DNA of 5,585 nt, taken from the NCBI GenBank assembly GCA_003660865.1, contig QMVA01000110.1:1-5585 (forward strand). Direction: 5' to 3'. Position numbers and translations under genes: made by a program. Shown here piece after piece: positions 5,461-5,585 of the stretch; the stretch's first letter is position 1; each line of letters begins with the position of its first letter. This stretch comes from Candidatus Nanohalarchaeota archaeon. Its GTDB lineage: Archaea > EX4484-52 > B79-G9. The notes under the pieces are model-generated. The model made no database searches. It saw nothing but the letters and a program-made list of their open reading frames with translations, and had not been told where the DNA came from.

Positions 5461-5585
5461 TACCTGCATTACATTACCGCACAAATTACCTGCATTACAT
5501 TACCGCATACATTACCTGCATTACATTACCGCATACATTACCTGCATTACATTACCGCATACATTACCTGCATTACATTACCGCA
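5461..5585 (+). repeat. 26-bp tandem direct repeat, about 4.8 copies, continuing beyond the window
   Basis: Units begin at 5461, 5487, 5513, 5539 and 5565; the last is cut by the window edge after 21 bp. Copies 2 to 5 are identical as far as seen; copy 1 differs at two positions near its end (5482 and 5484). There are no spacers. Each unit is itself a diverged dimer: CATTACCTGCATTA followed by CATTACCGCATA, differing by two single T insertions in the first half. The + strand has few G residues and no stop codon in any frame. Possible roles include a satellite or minisatellite, an iteron-like protein-binding array, or part of a repeat-coding gene; nothing visible decides between them. Confidence 0.95.

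Noticed and set aside
5461..5585. CRISPR array
   Set aside because: The 26-bp units follow each other directly with no unique spacers, and no cas gene is present.

Overview
The window looks like a piece of an archaeal chromosome. Three things point that way. One gene encodes a recognisable Taw3/TYW3-type wyosine methyltransferase. Another encodes a stand-alone beta subunit of ADP-forming acyl-CoA synthetase, a split arrangement typical of archaea. The transcription signals are archaeal: A/T-only TATA boxes about 25 nt from start codons that lack Shine-Dalgarno sequences (leaderless genes), while genes with an upstream leader or inside operons carry GGAG or GGTGA sites. I cannot place the lineage; an uncultivated euryarchaeal or DPANN-like group is possible, but that is inference.

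Layout. Positions 1-161 are a non-coding leader with small inverted repeats and a TATA box. On the + strand follow a CaCA-family cation/Ca2+ exchanger (162-1067), then an Lrp/AsnC-like regulator (1232-1741) that forms a short operon with a 45-codon six-cysteine zinc-ribbon protein (1768-1905). The remaining genes are on the - strand. A taw3 gene (1895-2461) meets the zinc-ribbon gene tail to tail with an 11-bp overlap and has its own TATA box. Upstream of it, in transcription order, lies an operon-like set: a 70-aa helix-turn-helix protein (5295-5083), acdB (5078-4434) and a 631-aa coiled-coil protein (4399-2504). Positions 5296-5585 hold the promoter of that operon and then, without a clear gene, a degenerate region that sharpens into a perfect 26-bp tandem repeat running off the right edge.

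How the genes relate. The HTH protein and acdB are only 4 nt apart, and the coiled-coil gene follows after 34 nt, so the three are probably co-transcribed. The HTH protein may control energy-conserving acyl-CoA cleavage by AcdB with an AcdA partner encoded elsewhere. The coiled-coil protein is unrecognised and is built from a module of about 126-130 residues that is clearly repeated at least twice and probably three times. The exchanger, the Lrp/zinc-ribbon pair and taw3 appear to be independent units.

Two features are not explained by single genes. The + strand is C-rich over G across almost the whole window whatever the gene direction, so + and - strand genes use different synonymous codons. 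The 26-bp satellite is the other. No complete novel system can be demonstrated; the best candidates for new biology are the modular coiled-coil protein with its operon and the tandem array.
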